Assembly: GCF_026339955.1 (NCBI RefSeq) | Contig: NZ_JAPEPW010000004.1 | Span: 372,001-436,000 of the forward strand | Reading direction: 5' to 3' | Length of the DNA: 64,000 nucleotides | Source of the DNA: Streptomyces sp. NBC_01549 | GTDB taxonomy: Bacteria; Actinomycetota; Actinomycetes; Streptomycetales; Streptomycetaceae | Shown here: one piece after another, positions 34,590 to 42,960 of the stretch | How positions within the stretch are numbered: the stretch's first letter is position 1 | How the letters are laid out: the number at the start of each line of letters is the position of its first letter | Made by a program: the position numbers and the translations under genes | The notes under the pieces: model-generated | What the model saw: only the letters and a program-made list of their open reading frames with translations | The model's database searches: none | What the model was told of the DNA's origin: nothing

Positions 34590-34771
34590 CGACAGCGATG
34601 ACGCCTCCGATCAGTACCATCGGCCGCTTCCACCACGGCGTCTCCATCCTCGCCAGGATCCGCTGGTCCTCCGGATCACCCTCGTACTCATCCCGCCACC
34701 GGTACCGAACAGTGGGCGGCGGGCCGGCCGCGCGGTCGGCCCGCCGGGTATGTGGCGGCCTCGGGCCGTCG

Positions 34772-35560
34772 TCAGGATGCGGTGCGGGTCCGGGCGTCGA
34801 GGTCGTCGCGGACCCGCTGCGGCTCGGCGTCGAGCGGCATGTTGGCCTCGTCCCGGACCGCGTCCAGGTCGCCGGGGATGTCCGGGGCCAGCGCCGCGAA
34901 CAGCGGTGCCAGGTCGCCGGGCGCACCGCCCTGCTGGGCCACCAACTCGAAGGTCCGGCCGGCCGCCTCGGGAGCGGTGAGGGCCGCCACCAGCACCCGT
35001 GCGATCTGGGCACGGGCGACCACGCCGTCGGCGGGGCCGCCGGAACGGCGGCGGTCGCCCTGGCGGAACACCAGGCGCTGCTCGTCGGGTCCGTTCATGT
35101 CGAACCAGCCCGGCCGCACGATGGTGTACGTGAGGCCGCTGGCCCGTACGAGCCGTTCCGAGCGGCGCTTCCACTCCAGCAAGTGGCCGTACGGGCCGCC
35201 GCGGCCGGTGACGCCGATGGAGGTCATCAGCGCCACGCGGGGCCGCTGTCCGCCCAGGGCGGTCAGGACGTTGCGTACGCCCGCGTAGTCGACCGTCTCC
35301 GGTGAGGAGTCGCCTGTGCCGAAGGAGCCGAGGGCCAGCACGATCGCGTCGGTCCCGGCCACCGCCTCGGGCAGGGTTTCGGGTCGTGTGACGTCGCCGA
35401 CGACGAGTTCGGCGTCGGCGGGAAGCATCTGGGTGCCCTTCACGTGGTCACGCACGAGGGCCCGGACGGTGTGCCCGCGAGCGATCGCCTCGGCTACGAC
35501 GAGCCGTCCGATGCTGCCGGTGGCGCCGACCACCAGCACGGTCAGGGGTTGTGTTGCCAT
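34772..35560 (-). CDS. NmrA-like atypical SDR (NAD(P)-binding) protein
   Basis: A 262-residue Rossmann-fold protein. TVLVVGATGSIGRLVVAEAI carries the GxxGxxG dinucleotide motif, followed by VRALVRDHVKGTQML (Arg positions favouring NADP) and TDAIVLALGSFG. LLEWKRRSERLVRASGLTYT, with Lys in place of a classical YxxxK, and IVRPGWF are typical of YwnB/NmrA-type atypical SDRs. ATG 35560 is eight bases after AAGGAA. It is the last gene of the minus-strand redox cluster, 67 bp after the alcohol dehydrogenase. It could reduce or epimerise a small substrate, or act as a redox sensor. Confidence 0.82.
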   Translation of the reverse strand: MATQPLTVLVVGATGSIGRLVVAEAIARGHTVRALVRDHVKGTQMLPADAELVVGDVTRPETLPEAVAGTDAIVLALGSFGTGDSSPETVDYAGVRNVLTALGGQRPRVALMTSIGVTGRGGPYGHLLEWKRRSERLVRASGLTYTIVRPGWFDMNGPDEQRLVFRQGDRRRSGGPADGVVARAQIARVLVAALTAPEAAGRTFELVAQQGGAPGDLAPLFAALAPDIPGDLDAVRDEANMPLDAEPQRVRDDLDARTRTAS

Positions 35561-35627
35561 GCTCATTTCCTTGTAAGGGGGTGGGCGTGACGGGCGCCCC
35601 TGCCGTCGGTCCCATGTGGGCGGCGCG

Positions 35628-36698
35628 TCATGCCCGCCTCGGTTCGGCGAAGGTCGCGCCGTCGACCACGAACCGGTAGCGGCCGTCGGAGGCGAGGATC
35701 CGCTTGTAGGCGGTGTTGATGTCCTGCGCGCCGATCAGTTCGATGTCGGCGCTCACGCCGTGCTCGGCCGCGAAGTCGAGCATCTCCTGGGTCTCGGCGA
35801 TGCCGCCGAACAGCGATCCCACGTAGGACCGGCCGTTCTGGCACAGGGTGAAGACGTCCATCGGCATCGGCTCGGTCGTCACGCCGACGTTCACCATGGT
35901 GCCGTGCAGACGCAACATCCCGAGGTAGTCGGCAAGGGATACGGGTGCGCTGACAGTGTTGAGGATGATGTCGAAGGTGCCGGCCAGCTCGGTGAACGCC
36001 GAGCCGTCGCCGGTCACGGCGTAGTGGTCGGCGCCGAGGACCGTGGCGGCCTCGCGCTTGCTGCCGGACTGGGACAGGACGGTCACGTCGGCGCCCATGG
36101 CCTTGGCCATCTTCACGCCGAGGTGGCCCAGGCCGCCGAGGCCGACGACCGCGACCCTGGTGCCCGGCCCGGCACCGAACCGCTTGAGCGGGGAGTAGAC
36201 GGTGATGCCGGCGCACAGCAGCGGAGCGGCGGCGGCCGGGTCGAGGCTCTTCGGTACGCGGAGTACGAAGTCCTCGGGGGCGACGATCGCCTCGGAGTAG
36301 CCGCCCTGGGTGTGGGCGCCGGGCTCGGCGGGGTCGGGGTTGCCGAAGACCAGGGTGTGGCCGTTGACGCAGTACTGCTCCTGGCCTGCCTGGCAGTTCT
36401 CGCACTCGCGGCAGGAGTTGACCATGCAGCCGATGCCGACCAGGTCGCCGACCTGGTGGCGGGTGACCTCGGGGCCGATCTCGGTGACCCGGCCGACTAT
36501 CTCGTGGCCGGGAATGAGCGGGCTGATGGGCAGCGGGCCGAACGCGCCGCCGACGAAGTTGATGTCGGAGTGGCAGATGCCGCAGAACAGGATGTCGAGC
36601 TTGACGTCGTGCGGCCCGACGTCACGGCACTCGATGGTGCCGGGAGCGAGCGGCTCGCCGGCTTCGTGGGCGCCGAACGCGTTGACGGTGGTGGGCAC
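35628..36698 (-). CDS. Zinc-dependent NAD(P) alcohol dehydrogenase (CAD-like)
   Basis: A 356-residue MDR-superfamily enzyme. Catalytic zinc ligands appear in CGICHSDI (about residue 38) and GHEIVGRV (about 64); the structural-zinc loop has four Cys in CRECENCQAGQEQYC (about 95-109). The coenzyme fold shows VAVVGLGGLGHLGVKMAKAM. The layout is that of YahK/cinnamyl-alcohol-dehydrogenase-like reductases, which usually prefer NADPH and reduce aldehydes. It lies between an aldo/keto reductase and an SDR on one strand; the cluster is divergent from an XRE-type regulator. Confidence 0.92.
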   Translation of the reverse strand: MPTTVNAFGAHEAGEPLAPGTIECRDVGPHDVKLDILFCGICHSDINFVGGAFGPLPISPLIPGHEIVGRVTEIGPEVTRHQVGDLVGIGCMVNSCRECENCQAGQEQYCVNGHTLVFGNPDPAEPGAHTQGGYSEAIVAPEDFVLRVPKSLDPAAAAPLLCAGITVYSPLKRFGAGPGTRVAVVGLGGLGHLGVKMAKAMGADVTVLSQSGSKREAATVLGADHYAVTGDGSAFTELAGTFDIILNTVSAPVSLADYLGMLRLHGTMVNVGVTTEPMPMDVFTLCQNGRSYVGSLFGGIAETQEMLDFAAEHGVSADIELIGAQDINTAYKRILASDGRYRFVVDGATFAEPRRA

Positions 36699-36752
36699 GG
36701 AGGTTCCTTCAGGTGTTTGGAGGGGGTTTCAGGCAGGTGTCTGGAGGGGGTT

Positions 36753-37634
36753 TCAGGCTTCGGGGATGGCGCGCCCGTAGGCGGCGAGGGTGACGCTCGT
36801 AGGCTCGGGGCCGCCTCGCCGGCCGGTCTCCAGGGCGTCGAGGACCTTCAGCTCGTCCGCGGTGAGGGCGAAGTCGAAGACGTCGATGTTCTCGGCGATG
36901 CGGTGGCGCTTGGTCGACTTGGGGATCACCGAACGGCCGTGCTGGATGCCCCAGCGCAGCAGCACCTGGGCGGGGCTCTTGCCGTGCGTCTCGGCGATCG
37001 CGGTGACGACCGGGTCTTCCAGGACGCTGCGGCGGTGCTCGCCGTATCCCGGGTAGAAGGTGATGCCGCCGATGGGCGACCACGCCTGGTTGAGGATGTG
37101 GTGCTGGTCGTCGAAGTCGAGGACGGCGCGCTGCTGGAAGTAGGGGTGGATCTCCAGCTGGTTGACGGCGGGGACGACGGTGGTGGCGTCGAGCAGTGCG
37201 GTCAGGTGGTCGACCATGAAGTTGCTGACGCCGATCGCCCGGACCCTGCCGTCGGCCAGGAGCTTCTCCAGGGCGCGGTAGGCGGCGAGGGTCTTGTCGA
37301 AGTCCGACGGGAGGGCCTGGTGGAGGATGAGCAGGTCGATCCGGTCCACGCCCAGTTTGGCGGCGCTCTTGTCGAAGCCGTGCAGGGTCTCGTCGTAGCC
37401 GTAGTCGCTGATCCAGATCTTCGTCTCGATGAAGATCTGCTCCCGGGGTACCCCGGAGTCGCGGATGGCCTGGCCGACCTCGCGTTCGTTGCCGTAGGCG
37501 GCGGTGTCGATGTGCCGGTAGCCGAGGTCGAGCGCGGCCGTGACGGCGGCCCGGGTCTCGTCCGGCGGGGTCTGGAAGACGCCGAGTCCGAGGGCGGGCA
37601 TCTCGACGCCGTTGTTGAGGGTGAGGGTCTGCAT
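36753..37634 (-). CDS. Aldo/keto reductase (AKR5-like)
   Basis: A 293-residue TIM-barrel NADPH reductase. Catalytic tetrad: Asp and Tyr in HIDTAAYGNEREVG, Lys in IETKIW, and His in LLILHQALP. The C-terminal coenzyme motif is SVIPKSTKRHRIAENIDVFD. The start ATG shares its A with the TGA stop of the MFS gene (TGATG), so translation is coupled. This type (2,5-diketogluconate reductase group) reduces aldehydes and ketones. A 54-bp gap before the alcohol dehydrogenase contains a duplicated segment (GTTTGGAGGGGGTTTCAGGC-like, twice). Confidence 0.92.
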   Translation of the reverse strand: MQTLTLNNGVEMPALGLGVFQTPPDETRAAVTAALDLGYRHIDTAAYGNEREVGQAIRDSGVPREQIFIETKIWISDYGYDETLHGFDKSAAKLGVDRIDLLILHQALPSDFDKTLAAYRALEKLLADGRVRAIGVSNFMVDHLTALLDATTVVPAVNQLEIHPYFQQRAVLDFDDQHHILNQAWSPIGGITFYPGYGEHRRSVLEDPVVTAIAETHGKSPAQVLLRWGIQHGRSVIPKSTKRHRIAENIDVFDFALTADELKVLDALETGRRGGPEPTSVTLAAYGRAIPEA

Positions 37635-39130
37635 CACAGGGACCTTTCGGTGTGGGTGGCCCGTGCGGGCACGATGAGGATGAGGACGGCCACGACCGCC
37701 AGCGCGAGCAGGACGGCGGAGCCGGTCAGGGCGGCGCCGGAGCGGGCCGCGATGTCGGTGGCCCCGTGGCCCGTGGAGACGGTGGCGGCCACGGCGGTCA
37801 GAATGCTCAGACTCAGTGCGCTGCCGATCTGGTGCACGGTGTTGACCAGGCCCGAGGCGGCGCCCGCGTCCACGGGTGCGACGCCGTCGACGCCGCTGGA
37901 GGTCAGCGGGGCCAGGGCCAGACCCTGGCCGGCACCGATGAGCACCATCGGCAGCGCCACTCCGGTCAGGTAGGGGGTGTGCAGGTCGAGGCGGCTGAGC
38001 CACACCATGCCCACCATGGTCAGGGCGACCCCGGTGGTGAGTACCAGCGGCCTGCTCGCCCGCTCCAGCAGGCGCGGCACCTGGACGGCGAAGACGAAGT
38101 TGACCAGCGTCATCGGCAGGAAGGCGAGGCCGGCCTGCAGCGGCGTCCAGTGGTAGACGCTCTGCAGGAACTGCGCGGTGAAAAAGAAGAAGCCCATCAT
38201 CGCGCCCATGTAGAGCATCCGGGTGACGTAGGCGCCGCCGCGCTCCCGGCTCGCGAACAGCCGCAGAGGCACGATCGGCTGCGCGGCCCGCCGCTCCACC
38301 CGGACGAACAGCGCCAGCATCACCACGCCCGCCACCAGCGGTATCAAGGTGGCCGGGGCGGTCCAGCCGATGTCGGACGCGTCCACGATGCCGAAGACCA
38401 GCGCGGTGGAGCCCAGCGTCGCAAGGAGCGCCCCGGCGACGTCGAAGCGGCCACGTCGGCGCGCGGTCTCCGGCAGGAACCGCACGGCCAGCACCACCAT
38501 CGCGATACCGACCGGCACGTTCAGGAAGAACCCGGCCCGCCACGAGACCAGGTCGGCGACCAGTCCGCCCACGACCAGGCCGAACGCGGCTCCGAGACCG
38601 GCCACCGCACTGTAAGCGGCCATCGCCCGGTTACGGGCCCGGCCTTCGGCGAAGCTGCGCGTCAGCAGCGACAGAGCGGAGGGAGCCAGGACCGCGGCTC
38701 CCACGCCCTGCAGCGCCCGGGCACCGATCAGCCACCACTGAGTCTGTGCGGCCCCGACCAGGAGCGACGTCAGCGAGAAGACGACCAGGGAGAACAGGAA
38801 CACCCGGCGGTGTCCGAACAGGTCACCGGCCCGGGCGCCCAGCAGCAGCAGTCCGCCGAAGACGAGGACGTAGGCGTTGGTGATCCAGGACAGGCCGGTC
38901 TCGGAGAAGCCCATGTCGGCCCGGATCTGCGGCAGCCCGGTGAACACGATCGAGTTGTCCAGGATGACCATGAAGTAGCTCACGCAGATGATCGCGAGGA
39001 TCAGCATCGCCCGGACCGGGGCCTCAGGCGCACGCGCCGCGGTGGGCGCCGCGGATTCCTTGCGGACCGGGTCGGCGACGTGCCCGACACGGACGTCGCC
39101 GGTCCCGTCGTACTCGAGTGCTGCGCCCAC
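37634..39130 (-). CDS. MFS transporter, DHA2/EmrB-QacA type (14 helices)
   Basis: A 498-residue inner-membrane drug:H+ antiporter-like protein. After a 40-residue polar leader the first helix reads LILAIICVSYFMVILDNSIV; motif A-like GARAGDLFGHRR follows helix 2, and motif C-like AVAGLGAAFGLVVGGLVADL lies in helix 5, both hallmarks of exporters. About 14 hydrophobic segments are visible. It is the first gene of the minus-strand cluster, translationally coupled to the aldo/keto reductase, and is divergent from the regulator gene at 39358. The substrate is unknown; the pairing with reductases suggests export of a toxic carbonyl compound or drug. Confidence 0.9.
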   Translation of the reverse strand: MGAALEYDGTGDVRVGHVADPVRKESAAPTAARAPEAPVRAMLILAIICVSYFMVILDNSIVFTGLPQIRADMGFSETGLSWITNAYVLVFGGLLLLGARAGDLFGHRRVFLFSLVVFSLTSLLVGAAQTQWWLIGARALQGVGAAVLAPSALSLLTRSFAEGRARNRAMAAYSAVAGLGAAFGLVVGGLVADLVSWRAGFFLNVPVGIAMVVLAVRFLPETARRRGRFDVAGALLATLGSTALVFGIVDASDIGWTAPATLIPLVAGVVMLALFVRVERRAAQPIVPLRLFASRERGGAYVTRMLYMGAMMGFFFFTAQFLQSVYHWTPLQAGLAFLPMTLVNFVFAVQVPRLLERASRPLVLTTGVALTMVGMVWLSRLDLHTPYLTGVALPMVLIGAGQGLALAPLTSSGVDGVAPVDAGAASGLVNTVHQIGSALSLSILTAVAATVSTGHGATDIAARSGAALTGSAVLLALAVVAVLILIVPARATHTERSL

Positions 39131-39357
39131 GGTGGTGTCCTTCGCTGTCGCTTCAGGGCGAGGGACCGGTTTTTGACCCCGGCCCCTCGGTTCCCTTCAA
39201 GACAACCCCGCGTGGTCGCATGGGTGGGAGTCACTGGTCTTCCAGGTACTGCCAGTACCTCGCAGGTCCGCGCGGACCGGCCTACGGTGAAGTTCGAGGC
39301 GGACCGTCCGCCCGGGATGCGGTCACCGGCGGCGGAGCGATTTCAGGGATCGGGACG

Positions 39358-40287
39358 ATGGCAGACAGAGACAAGAAGAGCGTAGCCGCCGAGGTCCGCG
39401 AGTTCCTGAGCACCCGGCGTGCGCGGATCACCCCCGAGCAGGCCGGACTGCCGGTCTACGGCGGCAACCGCCGCGTTGCGGGCCTGCGCCGGGAGGAGGT
39501 CGCGCTGCTCGCGGGTATGAGCGTCGACTACTACGTCCGCCTCGAGCGCGGGAACCTCTCCGGCGCCTCGGATTCGGTACTGGACTCCCTCGCGCACGCA
39601 CTGCAACTGGACGAGGCCGAACGCACCCACCTCTACGACCTGGCCCGGGCGGCGACACCCTCGGGCCGGCGCCCCGCGGCGACCGCGTCCCGGGTGCGGC
39701 CCACGATCCTGCGCCTGCTCGACTCGATGACCGACATTCCGGCGTACGTGCGCAACGCGCGCTTCGACATCCTGGCCGCGAACACGCTGGGCCGTGCACT
39801 GTACGCACCCCTCTTCGACTCGCCGCTGTTCGCCCAGCGCGGCCCGGTCAACAGCGCCCGCTTCCTGTTCCTGGACCCCGCGAGCAAGGATTTCTGGGTC
39901 GACTGGGACAAGGGGGCCGACGACGCGGTCGCGTTCCTGCGCATCGAGACCGGCCGGGCGCCCCACGACAAGGCGCTGACCGATCTAATCGGGGAGCTGA
40001 CGACCAAGAGCGGCGACTTCGCCCGCCGGTGGGCGCACCACGACGTGAAGTTCCACCGCTCCGGAGTGAAGAACCTGCACCACCCGGTGGTCGGCGATCT
40101 CGCACTGCCCTACGAGGCGATGGAGTTGCCGGCCGATCCCGGCCTTCGCCTCAACTTCTACACGCCCGAACCGGACTCCCCGGCGGGGGAGGCTCTGGGC
40201 CTCCTCGCCAGTTGGGCGAGCGCCGGGACCGTCGTCCCGACCGCGAACGACCGATGCCAACTGATGACGGCTGAGCACATCCGCTGA
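39358..40287 (+). CDS. XRE-family regulator with MmyB-like ligand domain
   Basis: A 309-residue regulator. The HTH (about 15-80) contains GNRRVAGLRREEVALLAGMS and VDYYVRLERGN, the diagnostic start of MmyB/MLTR-type actinobacterial regulators. The C-terminal PAS-like domain (about 105-280) contains ARFDILAANTLGRALYAPLF and VKNLHHPVVGDLALPYEAME and in a homologue binds fatty acids. ATG 39358 follows AGGGATCGGGACG. It diverges from the MFS-AKR-ADH-SDR operon and is followed by an aldo/keto reductase, so it probably controls both. Its stop codon lies within a tandem 13-bp repeat. Confidence 0.9.
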   Translation: MADRDKKSVAAEVREFLSTRRARITPEQAGLPVYGGNRRVAGLRREEVALLAGMSVDYYVRLERGNLSGASDSVLDSLAHALQLDEAERTHLYDLARAATPSGRRPAATASRVRPTILRLLDSMTDIPAYVRNARFDILAANTLGRALYAPLFDSPLFAQRGPVNSARFLFLDPASKDFWVDWDKGADDAVAFLRIETGRAPHDKALTDLIGELTTKSGDFARRWAHHDVKFHRSGVKNLHHPVVGDLALPYEAMELPADPGLRLNFYTPEPDSPAGEALGLLASWASAGTVVPTANDRCQLMTAEHIR

Positions 40288-40308
40288 GCACATCCGCTGA
40301 GCACATCC
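40270..40308. repeat. Three perfect 13-bp tandem repeats spanning a stop codon
   Basis: GCTGAGCACATCC is repeated three times. The TGA in the second unit ends the regulator gene, and the array sits directly before the ribosome site AAGGAG of the aldo/keto reductase gene. Slippage here would change spacing or the C-terminal residues. Confidence 0.75.
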
Positions 40309-40323
40309 AAGGAGAACCACTTC

Positions 40324-41343
40324 ATGCAGTACCGACCGCTCGGCCGCACCGGCGTCCAGGTCAGCCCGCTCTGCCTGGGCGCGATGATGTTCGGCCCCTG
40401 GGGCAACGAGGACGAGGCCGACTCGATCCGGATCATCCACCGTGCCCTGGACGCGGGCATCAACTTCGTCGACACCGCGGACGTGTACTCCGCCGGCGTC
40501 TCGGAGGAGATCGTCGGCAAGGCCCTCAAGGGCCGCCGCGAGGACGTGTTCCTGGCGACCAAGTTCTTCATGCCGATGGACCAGGACGACCCCAACCAGC
40601 GGGGCGGCTCACGGCGCTGGATCATTCGCGAGGTCGAGAACTCCCTGCGCCGGCTCGACACCGACTACATCGACCTCTACCAGGTCCACCGCCCCAGCCC
40701 CGACACGGACGTCGCCGAGACCCTCGGCGCCCTCTCCGACCTCGTGCACCAGGGCAAGATCCGCTACATCGGCTCCTCGTCCTACTCCGGCTCCCAGATC
40801 GTCGAGGCCCAGTGGGTCTCGCGGGAGCGCCGCCTGGAGCGGTTCGTGACCGAGCAGCCGCCGTACTCGATCCTGGTCCGCGGCGTAGAGGAGGACGTGC
40901 TGCCCACCGTGCGCCGCCACGGCATGGGCACCCTCACCTACAGCCCGCTCTCCGGCGGCTGGCTGTCGGGCCGCTACCGCAAGAACGCCACCGAGGGCCC
41001 CGCCTCCGCGGCACGCCCCCAGGCCCGCTTCGACATGAGCACCCCCGCCAACCAGCGCAAGCTCGACGCCGTCGAACAGCTCGCGCTCCTGGCGGAGAAG
41101 GCGGGTCTCACATTGATCGAGCTGGCCGTCGCCTTCGTCATCCACCACCCCGGCGTCACGGCGGCGATCATCGGACCGCGGACCATGGACCAGTTGGAGG
41201 CGTTCCTGCCCGCCGCCGACATCACGCTGTCGTCCGACGTGCTCGACGCCATCGACGAGATCATCGCGCCCGGCGTCACGGTCAACCCGGTCGACAACAG
41301 CTACGGCGACTTCGAACTGCGCGCCGACCAGCGACGCCGCTGA
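40324..41343 (+). CDS. Aldo/keto reductase (YghZ/Kv-beta-like)
   Basis: A 339-residue TIM-barrel NADPH enzyme. Catalytic residues: Asp and Tyr in NFVDTADVYSAGVSEEIVG, Lys in LATKFF, and His in LYQVHRPSP. It starts MQYRPLGRTGVQVSPLCLG and has the coenzyme-site segment AAIIGPRTMDQLEAFLPAAD. AAGGAG lies 10 bases before ATG 40324. It is 36 bp after the XRE regulator on the same strand and probably co-transcribed. It likely detoxifies aldehydes or methylglyoxal-like compounds. Confidence 0.92.
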   Translation: MQYRPLGRTGVQVSPLCLGAMMFGPWGNEDEADSIRIIHRALDAGINFVDTADVYSAGVSEEIVGKALKGRREDVFLATKFFMPMDQDDPNQRGGSRRWIIREVENSLRRLDTDYIDLYQVHRPSPDTDVAETLGALSDLVHQGKIRYIGSSSYSGSQIVEAQWVSRERRLERFVTEQPPYSILVRGVEEDVLPTVRRHGMGTLTYSPLSGGWLSGRYRKNATEGPASAARPQARFDMSTPANQRKLDAVEQLALLAEKAGLTLIELAVAFVIHHPGVTAAIIGPRTMDQLEAFLPAADITLSSDVLDAIDEIIAPGVTVNPVDNSYGDFELRADQRRR

Positions 41344-41492
41344 CGTGTCCCGGACTTTGGCTGCCCGGCTTGCCTGTCGCCGTCGCGCGCACGATCACAC
41401 TGACCGCTTCGCAGAGGTGCCGGCTGAAGAAGACCGCCCGCGGACACAGGATTCCGTACCGGGCCCGGGCCCAGCCGGGTCCGCTGGTTCCA

Positions 41493-42010
41493 CTACCGCA
41501 GGTGCGGGGCGACGTGATCGGCGATCGTCTGGAGGAGTCGCGCGTTGTAGTCGACGCGGAGTTGGTTCGGGATGGTGAGCAAGAGGGTGTCCGCAGCGGC
41601 GACGGCCGCGTCGGCGGCGAGTTCCTTCGCGATGACGTCCGGCTCGCCGATGTAGCTGCGGCCGAACCGGGAGACCGCTCCGTCGAGGATTCCAACCTGG
41701 TCGCGGCTGCTGGCTGTGTTCCCGTCCCCGAAGTACAGGCGGTCGCTGGTGATCGGCAGGACACTACGGCTGACAGACACGCGCGGTGTGTGTGGCCCGC
41801 CGAGCGCCACGTCTCGCGGTAGGTGTCGATCTGCTCGCGCTGGAGCTCGTCGAAGGGTGTTCCGGTGTCCTCGGACAGCAGTGTGCTGCTCATGAGGTTC
41901 ATGCCCTGCTCGGCGGTCCAGACGGCGCTTGCCCGCGTAGCGGAGCCCCACCAAGATTCGTTGGGTGAGGCCGGGCGAGTGAGGCTCGACCGGAAGCCCT
42001 ATGGAGGGGC
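41493..42010 (-). pseudogene. LLM-class flavin-dependent oxidoreductase remnant
   Basis: The C-terminal half is clear: VSRSVLPITSDRLYFGDGNT, AVSRFGRSYIGEPDVIAKEL and DTLLLTIPNQLRVDYNARLL. Upstream, EQGMNLMSSTLLSEDTGTPF and FDELQREQIDTYRETWRSAG lie in a second frame, and PHSPGLTQRILVGL in the first, so at least two frameshifts are present. The N-terminal flavin-binding part is lost at the junction with an ISL3 fragment. Confidence 0.7.
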
Positions 42011-42028
42011 CTGCGACCGGATCGGTTG

Positions 42029-42218
42029 ATGCGACGGGGTGTCCGGCGATGGCGCCGTGCACTCTCGCGGTCGGCGTCCCGCCCTTCGGACACGGCACCA
42101 CCTCGTGCCGGGTTCGCGCCGACAGGCGGATCACCTCACCCTGGTCCGTCATGTCCTCAACGACCAGTGCCGACAACCCAGAAAGCACGCTCCCCACAAG
42201 GGAGTTGACGTCACTCAT
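42029..42218 (-). pseudogene. ISL3-family transposase, N-terminal fragment
   Basis: Encodes VLSGLSALVVEDMTDQGEVI and LSARTRHEVVPCPKGGTPTA followed by RVHG, the zinc-finger-like N-terminus of ISL3 transposases, with the second Cys of the first pair replaced (CPKG). It is joined directly to the flavin-oxidoreductase relic. Confidence 0.7.
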
Positions 42219-42960
42219 GCGATGCCGACGATCCCGGTCACGCTTCGCCACCACCGATTACGGGAGCAGAGCGGCGACGGCCTGGTTGATGGCGGCGTGA
42301 CTACGCGGGTGACGCGCGCTGGGCGGGGCACTCGGCGCGTGCGTCCCCACTGCGAGGCGGTGGTCCGGCGGACCGCGGCGCGCGACCGCCGGTGCCGTGG
42401 GGGTTCCTGATGGGATTGCTGATGCATGGTCACGTCTCTCGGATGAGATCCCGCAGTAGGCCGTACCGGGTATCGGCGGGCGGAGGCCGGCGCCGGGCAG
42501 GCCCCGAGGCCACGGATAGCCAAGGTGGCAGCGGTGGCGCCGCCAGAGGCCACGGGCGGGAAGGGCGAAGGGCCGTCCTCGGGCGGTGGCGCAGGTGGCG
42601 GTCGGGCGATGATGCCCGTAGTCGTGCCTGCGGCGACTGATCCGGAGTCGGTCCGACCACCGCGTGCCCCGATTCCGGCGCGGCAGGCCCCTCGTGGCGG
42701 CCGGCTTCCTCGCAGGACCAGATCCGCTTCAGACGGTACCGGCTTTCGCGATCCCAACCTCGATGTCCATGACGACGATGCTCTCCTGACAGCCGTCGGC
42801 GCGATGAGTCTGCGAAGAATCAGATACTTCGCTCACGCTGTCAGGATGTCAGACATCGGATCTTCTCACGAGAGATCGCTCCTACATCTAGGAGATGAGG
42901 ACGAGGTTCCGTACATTCATTGGATGTCTTGAACTCGCCCCTTACTGCTGGAGATTCACG
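42219..42960. other. Long non-coding region upstream of the beta-helix protein
   Basis: About 740 bp without a supportable gene on either strand. The last 180 bp drop in GC (TCAGATACTTCGCTCACGCT region and after), as expected for a promoter, with GGAG about eight bases before the next start. The long leader may hold regulatory sites for the two secreted proteins downstream. Confidence 0.45.

Noticed and set aside
35616..37973. A 785-codon open frame on the plus strand opposite the alcohol dehydrogenase and aldo/keto reductase genes
   Set aside because: It is antisense to two clearly recognisable enzymes with intact motifs; the composition is the low-complexity Gly/Val/Asp pattern expected from the complement of high-GC codons.
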